42,169 nucleotides of DNA from JALOAD01 sp023228995 [NCBI: Candidatus Muiribacterium halophilum] (GTDB lineage: Bacteria > Muiribacteriota > Muiribacteriia > Muiribacteriales): NCBI GenBank assembly GCA_023228995.1, contig JALOAD010000030.1, positions 1-42,169 on the forward strand, read 5' to 3'. A program made the translations under genes and the position numbers. The notes under the pieces are model-generated. The model was given only the letters and a program-made list of their open reading frames with translations. It was not told the origin of the DNA and did no database searches. Numbering within the stretch: position 1 is the first letter of the stretch; the number at the start of each line of letters is the position of its first letter. Shown in pieces: positions 8,446-15,718 of the stretch.

Positions 8446-9930
8446 ATGATTAATATTATTTTATGTGGTGGTTCTGGTACTAGATTATGGCCTGTTTCTA
8501 GGAAGTTGTTCCCAAAACAGTTTTGTAAATTTATTGATGACACTTCATTGTTTCAGGATACTGTTATAAGGAACTCAGAACTTTGCAGTAAAAATTTTGT
8601 TGTTACTAGTGAGGATCAATATTTTCTTGCTTATGATCAATTGAAAGAGATTGATAAAAAAAACATTTCTTTTCTTCTTGAACCTGTTGGTAGGAATACT
8701 GCTCCTGCTTTGGCTATATCTTGTATGTTGCTTGATTCTGAAGATATTGTTTTTGTGACTCCTTCTGATCATGTTATTGGTAATTTGGATAATTATAAAA
8801 GTGTTGTTGAACTTGCTAAAATTGAGGCGAAAAAGGGTAATATTGTTACTTTTGGTATAAAGCCTACTAAAGCACATACAGGGTATGGCTACATTGAAGT
8901 TGAAGGCTTCAATGTAGCAATTAATAATGAAGAATTAAGAATTAAAAATGAAAAAATTAATAATGAAAATTTGGTATTCTTAAATTCTGTTTTTTCTGTT
9001 AAGTCTTTTAAAGAAAAACCTGATGAAAAAACTGCTGAGAATTATATTGAGCAAGGTAATTTTCTTTGGAATTCAGGTATGATTGTTTTTAAGGTTGGGG
9101 TTTTTCTTGATGAGTTGAAAAAATATTCTCCTATTATATACGAAAAATCTAAGTTGGCTGTTGATAATATGAAAAACTCTAATAATGTTTGTATTGATAA
9201 TATGAATTGTTTTAATCGTGTTAATATTGATGATATGCTGGATATTCCAGCCGACAGCGTTGATTATGCTGTTATGGAAAAAAGTTCATGTGTAAAAGTC
9301 ATTCCCTGTGATATAGGTTGGGATGATCTTGGAAGTTTTGATGCTTTGTTTAAATATTTTCCAAAGGATGAGAATGGAAATACAAAGGGTGAAAACTTTA
9401 TAAATATGAATTCCAGGAATAATATGGTTATTTCAACTCAGAAAAGGACTATTGCAACTATTGATACTGAGGATCTTGTAATTATCGATACTCCAGATGC
9501 TCTATTAGTTACAAAAAGAGGTAGTACAGAAAAGATAAAGGACGTTGTTGATATTTTAAGAGATAGAAAGAGTGATCTTTCTAATATTCATCTTACTGTT
9601 CATAGACCATGGGGGACTTATACAATACTTGAGGAAAATCATAGATATAAGATTAAACGGATTGTTGTGAAACCTGGAAAAAAATTATCTTTACAAAAGC
9701 ATTTTCATAGGAGTGAGCATTGGATTGTTGTTTCTGGTACAGCTAGTGTTGAATGTTCTGGTGAAATTAAACTTGTTAAGACTAATGAATCTATTTATAT
9801 TCCTATGGGTGAAAAACATAGGGTGGAAAATCCTGGTAAAATACCTCTTGTATTAATTGAAGCACAAGTAGGAGATTACCTCGGAGAAGATGATATAGTA
9901 AGATTTGATGATGAATATGGGCGTTCCTAG
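8446..9930 (+). CDS. manC: Mannose-1-phosphate guanylyltransferase / mannose-6-phosphate isomerase
   Basis: This 494-residue bifunctional ManC-type enzyme makes GDP-mannose from GTP and mannose-1-phosphate (and interconverts fructose-6-P and mannose-6-P). The nucleotidyltransferase signature LCGGSGTRLWP is at residues 6-16. FKEKP, NSGM and the cupin-type isomerase domain (~385-494: HRPWG, KPGKKLSLQKHFHRSEHW, EDDIVRFDDEYGR) follow. I start at 8446 (AAGGGG ribosome site), not at the upstream in-frame ATG at 8401. Residues ~155-175, just after GYGYIE, are an in-frame insertion. The first part is an inverted copy of the preceding codons, the rest is the aattaagaatt word repeat. GDP-mannose feeds Gmd downstream. 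Confidence 0.95.
   Translation: MINIILCGGSGTRLWPVSRKLFPKQFCKFIDDTSLFQDTVIRNSELCSKNFVVTSEDQYFLAYDQLKEIDKKNISFLLEPVGRNTAPALAISCMLLDSEDIVFVTPSDHVIGNLDNYKSVVELAKIEAKKGNIVTFGIKPTKAHTGYGYIEVEGFNVAINNEELRIKNEKINNENLVFLNSVFSVKSFKEKPDEKTAENYIEQGNFLWNSGMIVFKVGVFLDELKKYSPIIYEKSKLAVDNMKNSNNVCIDNMNCFNRVNIDDMLDIPADSVDYAVMEKSSCVKVIPCDIGWDDLGSFDALFKYFPKDENGNTKGENFINMNSRNNMVISTQKRTIATIDTEDLVIIDTPDALLVTKRGSTEKIKDVVDILRDRKSDLSNIHLTVHRPWGTYTILEENHRYKIKRIVVKPGKKLSLQKHFHRSEHWIVVSGTASVECSGEIKLVKTNESIYIPMGEKHRVENPGKIPLVLIEAQVGDYLGEDDIVRFDDEYGRS
8888..8918. repeat. Inverted duplication inside manC
   Basis: GCTACATTGAAG (8888-8899) and its exact reverse complement CTTCAATGTAGC (8907-8918) are separated by 7 nt. The left arm encodes the conserved GYIE; the right arm encodes the extra FNVA. 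Confidence 0.9.
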
Positions 9931-9948
9931 AACGCCCATATTCATCAT
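9908..9948. repeat. Perfect 19-bp inverted repeat over the manC stop codon
   Basis: The arms at 9908-9926 and 9930-9948 are exact reverse complements around a 3-nt loop that holds most of the stop codon. The left arm encodes the conserved ManC C-terminal DEYGR. No T-tract follows, so it does not look like a normal intrinsic terminator. Confidence 0.88.
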
Positions 9949-10036
9949 AATCAAAAAATAAAAGTAATTTCACCACGGATTACACGGAGTGGCACGGATA
10001 AGGCTGAAAATCAAATTTTTAATTTTAGGAGTTTAT

Positions 10037-10411
10037 ATGCCTTTGATTTTTGAAGAAGAAACTTATAAAATTAGAAGTGTTATATTTGAAGTTTATAATG
10101 AGTTAGGTTCTGGTTTTTTAGAAAATGTATATCATGAATGTATGAAAATAGAATTATTAAAAAATGGTATACCTTTTGATTCTGAAAAAGAATTAAATGT
10201 TTATTATAAAGGCTCTAAATTGAATCAAATTTATAAAGCTGATTTTATTTGTTTTGACAAGATTATTATTGAAATCAAAGCAGTTAAAAAATTATCGTTA
10301 CAGCATGAATCTCAAATATTAAATTATTTGAAATGCACTAAAATGAAATTAGGTTTGTTAGTTAATTTTGGGAGTTTTTCAACGCCTGAAATTAAAAGGA
10401 TAGCTAATTAA
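10037..10411 (+). CDS. GxxExxY family protein, copy 2
   Basis: This 124-residue paralogue of the gene at 2182 has GFLENVY near residue 30 and a DFICFDKIIIEIKAV strand. It starts at the ATG at 10037 behind TAGGAG. A GTG further upstream in frame (9989) lies inside a CCACGGATTACACGGA repeat and is not used here. The family is PD-(D/E)XK-like and of unknown function. It sits alone between manC and gmd, with a dispersed ~165-bp element directly downstream. Confidence 0.88.
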   Translation: MPLIFEEETYKIRSVIFEVYNELGSGFLENVYHECMKIELLKNGIPFDSEKELNVYYKGSKLNQIYKADFICFDKIIIEIKAVKKLSLQHESQILNYLKCTKMKLGLLVNFGSFSTPEIKRIAN

Positions 10412-10421
10412 AGGCAATTTT

Positions 10422-10583
10422 ACCACGGATTACACTGATGAACACGGATAAGGCTGAAAATTAAAATTTATGGTTAGAATTCCATAAATTACGAATAAAA
10501 TATTTTATATTTATATAAATGAATTTATAACATATAAAATAATATTTATTCTATTTTTTGGGAAAAAATTTTAATTTTAAAAA
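10422..10583 (+). repeat. Dispersed ~165-bp element, copy 3
   Basis: Same element as at 1912 and 8012. An inverted copy of the CCACGGATTTCACCG-type head lies at about 10613-10645, so this copy is bracketed by inverted ends. Confidence 0.72.
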
Positions 10584-10695
10584 GAGCTTGTAAAGAAATA
10601 AGATTTTGTACTATCCGTGTGACTCGGTGAAATCCGTGGTGGAAAAGTTTGTTTTTTAAATTTATTATCTATTAATTGTAATATTTGGAGGAGCT

Positions 10696-11730
10696 ATGCG
10701 ACGCGCAATTATAACTGGTATTACTGGGCAGGATGGTGCTTATCTTGCTGAACTATTGTTAAACAAAGGTTATGAAGTTTATGGTACTTATAGGAGGACT
10801 AGTTCGGTTAATTTTTGGCGAATAGAAGAGCTTGGAATTCAGGACAATCCTAATTTTCACCTTGTTGATTTTGATCTTATTGATCAGGCAAATGCAATGT
10901 TGATGATCAAAGATATTATGCCTGATGAAGTGTATAATCTTGCTGCTCAGAGTTTTGTTGGTGTGTCTTTTAAACAGCCTCTTGCAACTGCACATATTAC
11001 TGGCTTGGGTGCTATTCATCTTCTTGAAGCTATCAGAGTTATTAAACCTGATACTAAATTTTATCAAGCTTCTACTTCTGAATTATTTGGTAAAGTTCAA
11101 GAGATTCCTCAAAGTGAAAACACTCCTTTTTATCCTAGAAGTCCTTACGGTGTTGCAAAATTGTTTGCTCACTGGAGTACTATAAATTATAGAGAATCTT
11201 ATGGAATATTTGGTTGTTGTGGAATATTATTCAATCATGAATCACCATTAAGAGGAAGAGAATTTGTTACTCGTAAGATCACAGATGCTGTTGCTAAGAT
11301 AAAACTTGGTAAGCAGGATTGCGTGGAACTTGGAAATCTTGATGCTAAAAGAGACTGGGGTTTTGCTAAAGACTATGTTGAAGGTATGTATCTTATGATG
11401 CAGGCTGAAAGACCAGAGGTGTATGTCATTGCTACAAATAAGACGTGGACAATAAGACATTTTGTTGAGCTTGCTTTTAAAGCTGTTGATATTGAAATTA
11501 AATGGTCTGGTAAGGGTGTTGATGAAGTTGGTCAGTGTAAAAAGACTGGTAAAACTTTAGTGAAAGTTAATCCTGAATTTTTTAGACCTGCAGAAGTGGA
11601 ACTTCTTATCGGTGATGCTAGTAAAGCTAAAAAAGACCTTGGTTGGGAAGCTAAAACTTCGCTTGATGAACTTTGTAAAATGATGGTTGAAGCGGATCTT
11701 AAAAGAAATGAGAGAGGATTTTCCTTTTAA
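10696..11730 (+). CDS. gmd: GDP-mannose 4,6-dehydratase
   Basis: This 344-residue short-chain dehydrogenase/reductase-type enzyme converts GDP-D-mannose to GDP-4-keto-6-deoxymannose. The NADP-binding motif GITGQDG is at residues 8-14, and RRTSSVN follows. The catalytic TSELFG threonine region and SPYGVAK (Tyr-xxx-Lys) are present. A strong GGAGGAG site precedes the ATG. It takes the ManC product and probably feeds the Rmd-like reductase at 15719. The last four codons and stop (GFSF-stop) form the left arm of a perfect palindrome (11714-11747), so the 3' end was remodelled. Confidence 0.97.
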   Translation: MRRAIITGITGQDGAYLAELLLNKGYEVYGTYRRTSSVNFWRIEELGIQDNPNFHLVDFDLIDQANAMLMIKDIMPDEVYNLAAQSFVGVSFKQPLATAHITGLGAIHLLEAIRVIKPDTKFYQASTSELFGKVQEIPQSENTPFYPRSPYGVAKLFAHWSTINYRESYGIFGCCGILFNHESPLRGREFVTRKITDAVAKIKLGKQDCVELGNLDAKRDWGFAKDYVEGMYLMMQAERPEVYVIATNKTWTIRHFVELAFKAVDIEIKWSGKGVDEVGQCKKTGKTLVKVNPEFFRPAEVELLIGDASKAKKDLGWEAKTSLDELCKMMVEADLKRNERGFSF

Positions 11731-11747
11731 TTAAAAGGAAAATCCTC
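11714..11747. repeat. Perfect 34-bp palindrome over the gmd stop codon
   Basis: Arms 11714-11730 and 11731-11747 (17 bp each, no loop) are exact reverse complements. The TAA stop ends the left arm. A G-rich element begins at once after it, and no terminator T-tract is seen. Confidence 0.88.
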
Positions 11748-11748
11748 C

Positions 11749-11785
11749 GGGATGAAACTGGGGTGGAACCGGGGTAAAAACCGGG
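11749..11785 (+). repeat. G-rich 3' element 2
   Basis: G-tracts at 11749-11751, 11760-11763, 11771-11774 and 11783-11785 have 7-8-nt loops. It follows the gmd palindrome and precedes the four-helix-bundle gene. Confidence 0.6.
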
Positions 11786-11799
11786 AATTTGGTGATTAT

Positions 11800-12180
11800 A
11801 TGATTAAGAATTATAAGGAATTAGATGTATGGAAAAATTCTATGTTGTTGGTTCAAGAAATTTATATAAAAACAAGAGATTTTTCTGAAAATGAAAAGTT
11901 TGGTTTAGTATCTCAGATGAGAAGAGCATCGGTTTCAATTCCTTCAAATATTGCTGAAGGGTGGGGTAGAAAAACTACTAAAGATTATGTTAAATTTTTA
12001 CATATATCTCTTGGTTCATTATATGAATTGGAAACTCAAGTAATTATATGTGAAAATATTAATTTAATAGATAACAATAATTTAAAAGAAATACATCAAT
12101 TTATTAAAGATATAAGTAAAATGTTAAATGTTTTAATTTATAAACTTAATAAAAAAGGAAATAAAATTGAAATTAAATAA
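11800..12180 (+). CDS. Four-helix-bundle protein (23S rRNA IVS / Avd-like), copy 1
   Basis: This 126-residue protein belongs to the S23/IVP four-helix-bundle family (relatives are encoded in 23S rRNA intervening sequences and as the Avd accessory of diversity-generating retroelements). Typical motifs are YKELDVWKNS at the start, QMRRASVSIPSNIAEGWGR in the middle, and LGSLYELETQ. I start at the ATG at 11800; the frame extends up to 11752, but that part reads through the G-rich repeat. No rRNA gene or reverse transcriptase is nearby. The function is unknown; nucleic-acid binding is inferred from the family. Confidence 0.9.
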   Translation: MIKNYKELDVWKNSMLLVQEIYIKTRDFSENEKFGLVSQMRRASVSIPSNIAEGWGRKTTKDYVKFLHISLGSLYELETQVIICENINLIDNNNLKEIHQFIKDISKMLNVLIYKLNKKGNKIEIK

Positions 12181-12247
12181 CCCACGAATCCTGAATTTTT
12201 ATTTTTGTTTTATTTGTGATATATTTTTAATATGAGGAGATTTATTT

Positions 12248-12553
12248 ATGTTTGCAGAACAGTATAATTTTTTTGAAGATGAAAATTTTTATATTAAAAA
12301 ATTATGTAGAGAGAATTCCAGACAAAATAATCGGGAAAAGATAACCAATATATTGAGAAAAAGTATTGCAATATTAAATGATAAAAATGAGATAAAAAAT
12401 GCAGAAGCAGAATCAATTCGCTTAGCATATTTATTAATGGGAAACATTGAAATAATTGATTTTGTTAAGAAGAACATTGATAAAACTCAGGATTCTGGAG
12501 TGATTCAAAAAATATCTGATATAATTTTGCAAATAATTAAAGAACATGAATGA
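12248..12553 (+). CDS. Small helical protein of unknown function, operon gene 1
   Basis: This 101-residue, probably all-helical protein is rich in Asn, Glu, Lys and Ile. I do not recognise it. GAGGAG at about 12234-12239 precedes the ATG, and a TATATT (12220-12225) could be its -10. Its last 8 bases overlap the start of the metallopeptidase gene, so the two are very likely translated together. It may be a partner or inhibitor of the next gene product; that is inference from arrangement only. Confidence 0.75.
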   Translation: MFAEQYNFFEDENFYIKKLCRENSRQNNREKITNILRKSIAILNDKNEIKNAEAESIRLAYLLMGNIEIIDFVKKNIDKTQDSGVIQKISDIILQIIKEHE

Positions 12554-13640
12554 AATTGATCTTGAGATTATCGATATACAAAACCTACAAGATATTTTAA
12601 AAAATATTTATCTTACTCCATTTTTCAATAAAAACATTGTTAAATTAATTGATTCAATCAATGCTGATATTGAAAAAACATTAACTGTAGAAACAGATAT
12701 ATACTATTTAAGAAATTATAGGGATAACTTGTTTTTAACTATAAGTTTTTTAAGGGGTAGTATTAATAAATTAATTCCATATGAAGTTATATTTGTAATC
12801 GAAAAAATATTAGAAAGTGATCTTAAAGAAAATTTGAAAATCCTAACAAAAATGTTGGGGGAATTTAATTATTGTATTTATAATGATTTTGATATAAAAA
12901 GTTTGTTTGATATTAATAATATTAGTGAAAAATATATTATTATGGGTTTACCGGAAAATTATAAAGATATTCCTTTAAATAACATTGCTTTATTTCATGA
13001 AGCTGGTCATTTTATCGAGAGAAATTATGTAATTTCTAATGCGATACTTCTTTTTTACACTGATGAGGTATTTAATATCTTATCAAAATTATTAAATATT
13101 GATATTTTTGATTATTTTAAAACAAATGACAGAAAAAAAATTGCAGAAAATTATTTAAAAGAATTTTTCTCCGATTTGTATGGGGCTCAGTTTTCAGGAA
13201 AAGGATTTATTGAATTGTTAAAAAAATTAAAATTTTCTGATCAAGGTAATGTTTCATATACTCATCCTGATATTGATTTGAGAATTAATGTTGTTGAGGA
13301 TTTATTATTTGGAAAAAACAATGACATTATTAATATAATTAATGAAGGAATTAAAATTACAAAATATAATAGACAACTTGAATATCATAAAATTGAGTTT
13401 GAAAAATATTTTATTTATTTTGAAAATTTTGTGCCAATCCAAATTGAAAACGATTTTGAATTAAAGAAAATATTCGAGATTGGATGGGAATTTTTATTGT
13501 CTGATAGAATAAATGAAGGTGATTTTGGAAGATTATCCCAAAAGAAAAAATTTGATATTATCAATAATCTGGTCCAAAAATCAATTAGAGATTACATGAT
13601 AAAAAAACAATGGAATAGTATTGATGAAGTTACTGACTAA
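12546..13640 (+). CDS. HExxH zinc metallopeptidase-like protein, operon gene 2
   Basis: This 364-residue soluble protein has a gluzincin-like zinc site: H151-E-A-G-H155, then E206-F-F-S-D210 as likely third ligand segment, then THPDIDLRI (239-247), resembling the HPxxxxR element that follows the zinc site in several peptidase families. No signal peptide or membrane segment is seen, so it acts in the cytoplasm. It overlaps the small upstream gene by 8 bases and the dCTP-deaminase-like gene by 17. I cannot name the family. A protease whose activity is tied to the nucleotide enzyme next to it is one possibility. Confidence 0.75.
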   Translation: MNEIDLEIIDIQNLQDILKNIYLTPFFNKNIVKLIDSINADIEKTLTVETDIYYLRNYRDNLFLTISFLRGSINKLIPYEVIFVIEKILESDLKENLKILTKMLGEFNYCIYNDFDIKSLFDINNISEKYIIMGLPENYKDIPLNNIALFHEAGHFIERNYVISNAILLFYTDEVFNILSKLLNIDIFDYFKTNDRKKIAENYLKEFFSDLYGAQFSGKGFIELLKKLKFSDQGNVSYTHPDIDLRINVVEDLLFGKNNDIINIINEGIKITKYNRQLEYHKIEFEKYFIYFENFVPIQIENDFELKKIFEIGWEFLLSDRINEGDFGRLSQKKKFDIINNLVQKSIRDYMIKKQWNSIDEVTD

Positions 13641-14214
13641 AAATAAATTAAATGAGATAATAAAAAATAATGATATTAGAGGTTTTTATATATCGCCGTT
13701 ATTAGATATTAATCAAATAGGCGAGATATCTTTGGACTTGAGGTTAGGATTTGATTTTTATGTGTCTGTAAATACCAGATATTCTAAATTGTCTTTGTAT
13801 GATGAAAATGGTGTTGGAGCTTGTTTTCAAATTACTAAGAGAGAATTTGGAGAACCTTTTTTACTTTTTCCAGGACAACTTGTGGTAACTAATACTTTTG
13901 AGTATATTAAATTACCGGAAAATATCCTTGTTGAACTTAACACCAGGAGTTCTGTAAATAAAATAGGTATTTCATTTAACTCTATTGTTCAACCCGGGTT
14001 TACTGGATGTTTTCCACTTGAACTTTATAATAATTCTAATAATGTTATAGAATTAATTGCTGGAATGAGATTAGTGCAGGCAAGAATATATCAGCTTGAT
14101 GAAAAAACTGATTATTTGGATAGAGATAGAAAATATTTTTGTCATATAAAACCTCAAATCTCAAAAATTATTTCTGATGAAGATAATAAGAGGTTTAGAA
14201 AATTAAATAAATAA
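13624..14214 (+). CDS. dCTP deaminase / dUTPase-fold protein, operon gene 3
   Basis: This 196-residue protein matches the Dcd family. NTRSSVNKIGI at 106-116 matches the GRSS active-site segment. QPGFTGCFPLELYNNS carries the glutamate (E133) in the position of the E. coli Dcd catalytic Glu. GMRLVQARIYQL follows. It probably deaminates dCTP, or dUTP/dCTP in bifunctional forms. The ATG at 13624 is preferred over the adjacent TTG at 13621. It overlaps the metallopeptidase gene, so the three genes form one operon. Dcd homologues also act in antiphage nucleotide depletion, so housekeeping and defence roles are both open. Confidence 0.82.
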   Translation: MKLLTKNKLNEIIKNNDIRGFYISPLLDINQIGEISLDLRLGFDFYVSVNTRYSKLSLYDENGVGACFQITKREFGEPFLLFPGQLVVTNTFEYIKLPENILVELNTRSSVNKIGISFNSIVQPGFTGCFPLELYNNSNNVIELIAGMRLVQARIYQLDEKTDYLDRDRKYFCHIKPQISKIISDEDNKRFRKLNK

Positions 14215-14219
14215 AAAAT

Positions 14220-14510
14220 GTATAAGAGCAGTACAGGAGCAAGGCGGTACAAAAGCAGTACGAAGAGTGTATGAGATGTGTACAAAGGCGGTACAAAAGC
14301 AGTACGAACAGTGTATGAGATGTGTATAAATGCGGTACAAAAGCAGTACGAACAGTGTATGAGATGTGTACAAAGGCGGTATAAGGAGTGTATAAAAGAA
14401 GTATGGGAGCGGTATGAGAGGTGTACCGGAGTACACTTTATGTACTAACATACACTTCTGTACCAATATACACTTCTGTACTGATTTACATTTTTGTACA
14501 ATGTATTTTT
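14220..14510 (+). repeat. Bipartite GTAC array 1
   Basis: The left part is a run of 11-nt units starting GTAC/GTAT (type GTACAAAAGCA). Three higher-order 44-bp repeats of four units each are visible at about 14249-14380. The right part has ~18-nt units of the type TGTACCAATATACACTTC, ending TGTACAAT before the methyltransferase gene. It occupies the whole 314-base gap between 14215 and 14528, and no gene is seen there. Confidence 0.82.
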
Positions 14511-14528
14511 TTATTAAATGAGGTTTAA

Positions 14529-15413
14529 ATGTTAAAGCGTTTTTTAAAAGATTTTATTATAAAAAAAAAATTAAAAGTTTTTGATAAAAAAAAGAATAAT
14601 ATTCTGTTAAAATCAGAATTGGATGAGAAAGAAATTTTTAATTATTTAAAAAATCTTGATCTTGTAGCAAATAAAGAACTTTATAATTATCTTGAAAGTG
14701 ACTTTAAAAGATTTATTTATACTGTAAATTTAATTCCTGAAAAAGTTAAAGACATTTTAGAAATTGGAAGTAATCCGTATTTTATATCTGTAATTTTAGA
14801 GAAATATTTTGATTTTGATATAAAATATACAAATTTTTTTGGAATAACCGATAATATTGAATGTTCACAATCAGTAAAGAATATTGATGAAAATGAAAAG
14901 TTTGAGTTTGTATATAAAAATATAAATATTGAAAAAGATGAATTAGATTATAAAGAAAAATTTGATGTTATACTTTTTTGTGAAGTTATTGAACATCTTT
15001 CAAATGATCCATATAAAGCTTTGATAAATATTAAAAAGAATTTAAGAAAAGATGGATATCTAATTCTTACTACACCTAACATTGCTAGATTAGAAAATAT
15101 AATTAAGATAATTTCCGGAAGTAATATATATGATCCCTATTCAGGATATGGAGCTTATGGTAGACATAATCGGGAATATAGTTTAAAAGAGATAATTTTG
15201 TTTCTTGAAGTATTTGGTTTTGAGATTGATATTGCTTTTACTCAGGATGTTCATAATTTTGAGTCAAGAGAGATTATTGGTTCAGATATTGATTTAATAA
15301 ACAAAATACTGAAAAATAGATCCGCTGATTTAGGACAGTATATTTTTATCAGAGCTATAAATAAATATGATAAAATTCAAAAAAGACCAGATTGGTTATT
15401 TAGAAGTTATTGA
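14529..15413 (+). CDS. SAM-dependent methyltransferase
   Basis: This 294-residue class I methyltransferase shows the SAM-binding motif I at DILEIGSNPYF (~residue 77) and the motif FDVILFCEVIEHL. It also has the post-core LRKDGYLILTTPN strand and a YGRHNREYS segment seen in methyltransferases of glycan loci. A GAGG ribosome site precedes the ATG. It probably methylates a sugar of the locus; the acceptor cannot be determined. The gene is isolated between two GTAC arrays and is more A-rich in codon use than the nucleotide-sugar genes. Confidence 0.85.
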   Translation: MLKRFLKDFIIKKKLKVFDKKKNNILLKSELDEKEIFNYLKNLDLVANKELYNYLESDFKRFIYTVNLIPEKVKDILEIGSNPYFISVILEKYFDFDIKYTNFFGITDNIECSQSVKNIDENEKFEFVYKNINIEKDELDYKEKFDVILFCEVIEHLSNDPYKALINIKKNLRKDGYLILTTPNIARLENIIKIISGSNIYDPYSGYGAYGRHNREYSLKEIILFLEVFGFEIDIAFTQDVHNFESREIIGSDIDLINKILKNRSADLGQYIFIRAINKYDKIQKRPDWLFRSY

Positions 15414-15419
15414 AAGGAG

Positions 15420-15712
15420 AGAGAGTACAATAGCGGTACAAAATGTGTATGTGAGGTGTACAGGGGCGGTATAAAGAGTGTAAAAAAGGAGTACTGAGAG
15501 TGTACAGGAGCAAAGCAGTACGAGGATTGTACATGAATTGTACAAGGGCGGTATAAGGAGTGTAAAAAACGGTACGAAAGGTGTACTAGAGTACATTTCT
15601 GTACTAATGTACATTTCTGTACCAGTGTACACTTTCTGTACTAATATACATTTTATGTACCAGTGTACACTTTCTGTACCAATATACACTTTATGTACTA
15701 ATGTACAATTTA
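15420..15712 (+). repeat. Bipartite GTAC array 2
   Basis: It has the same build as array 1: irregular 11-nt GTAC/GTGTA units to about 15590, then ~18-nt units (TGTACYARTRTACAYTTY) including AGTACA-tttc-TGTACT hairpins. It fills the 305-base gap and runs almost to the next start codon. The last unit gives TGTACAAT at 15702-15709, a possible -10. Confidence 0.82.
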
Positions 15713-15718
15713 TAAATT

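Noticed and set aside
9908-9948. Ordinary Rho-independent terminator after manC
   Set aside because: The stem is perfect, but no T-tract follows on either side in the needed orientation.
11800-12180. Diversity-generating retroelement suggested by Avd-like four-helix proteins
   Set aside because: No reverse transcriptase and no template/variable repeat pair with adenine-specific changes is seen.
14203-14466. Minus-strand ORF across GTAC array 1, and similar ones at 15396-15689 and 18909-19167
   Set aside because: Their Tyr/Leu/Ser/Thr-rich repeats are translations of the tandem arrays, not proteins.
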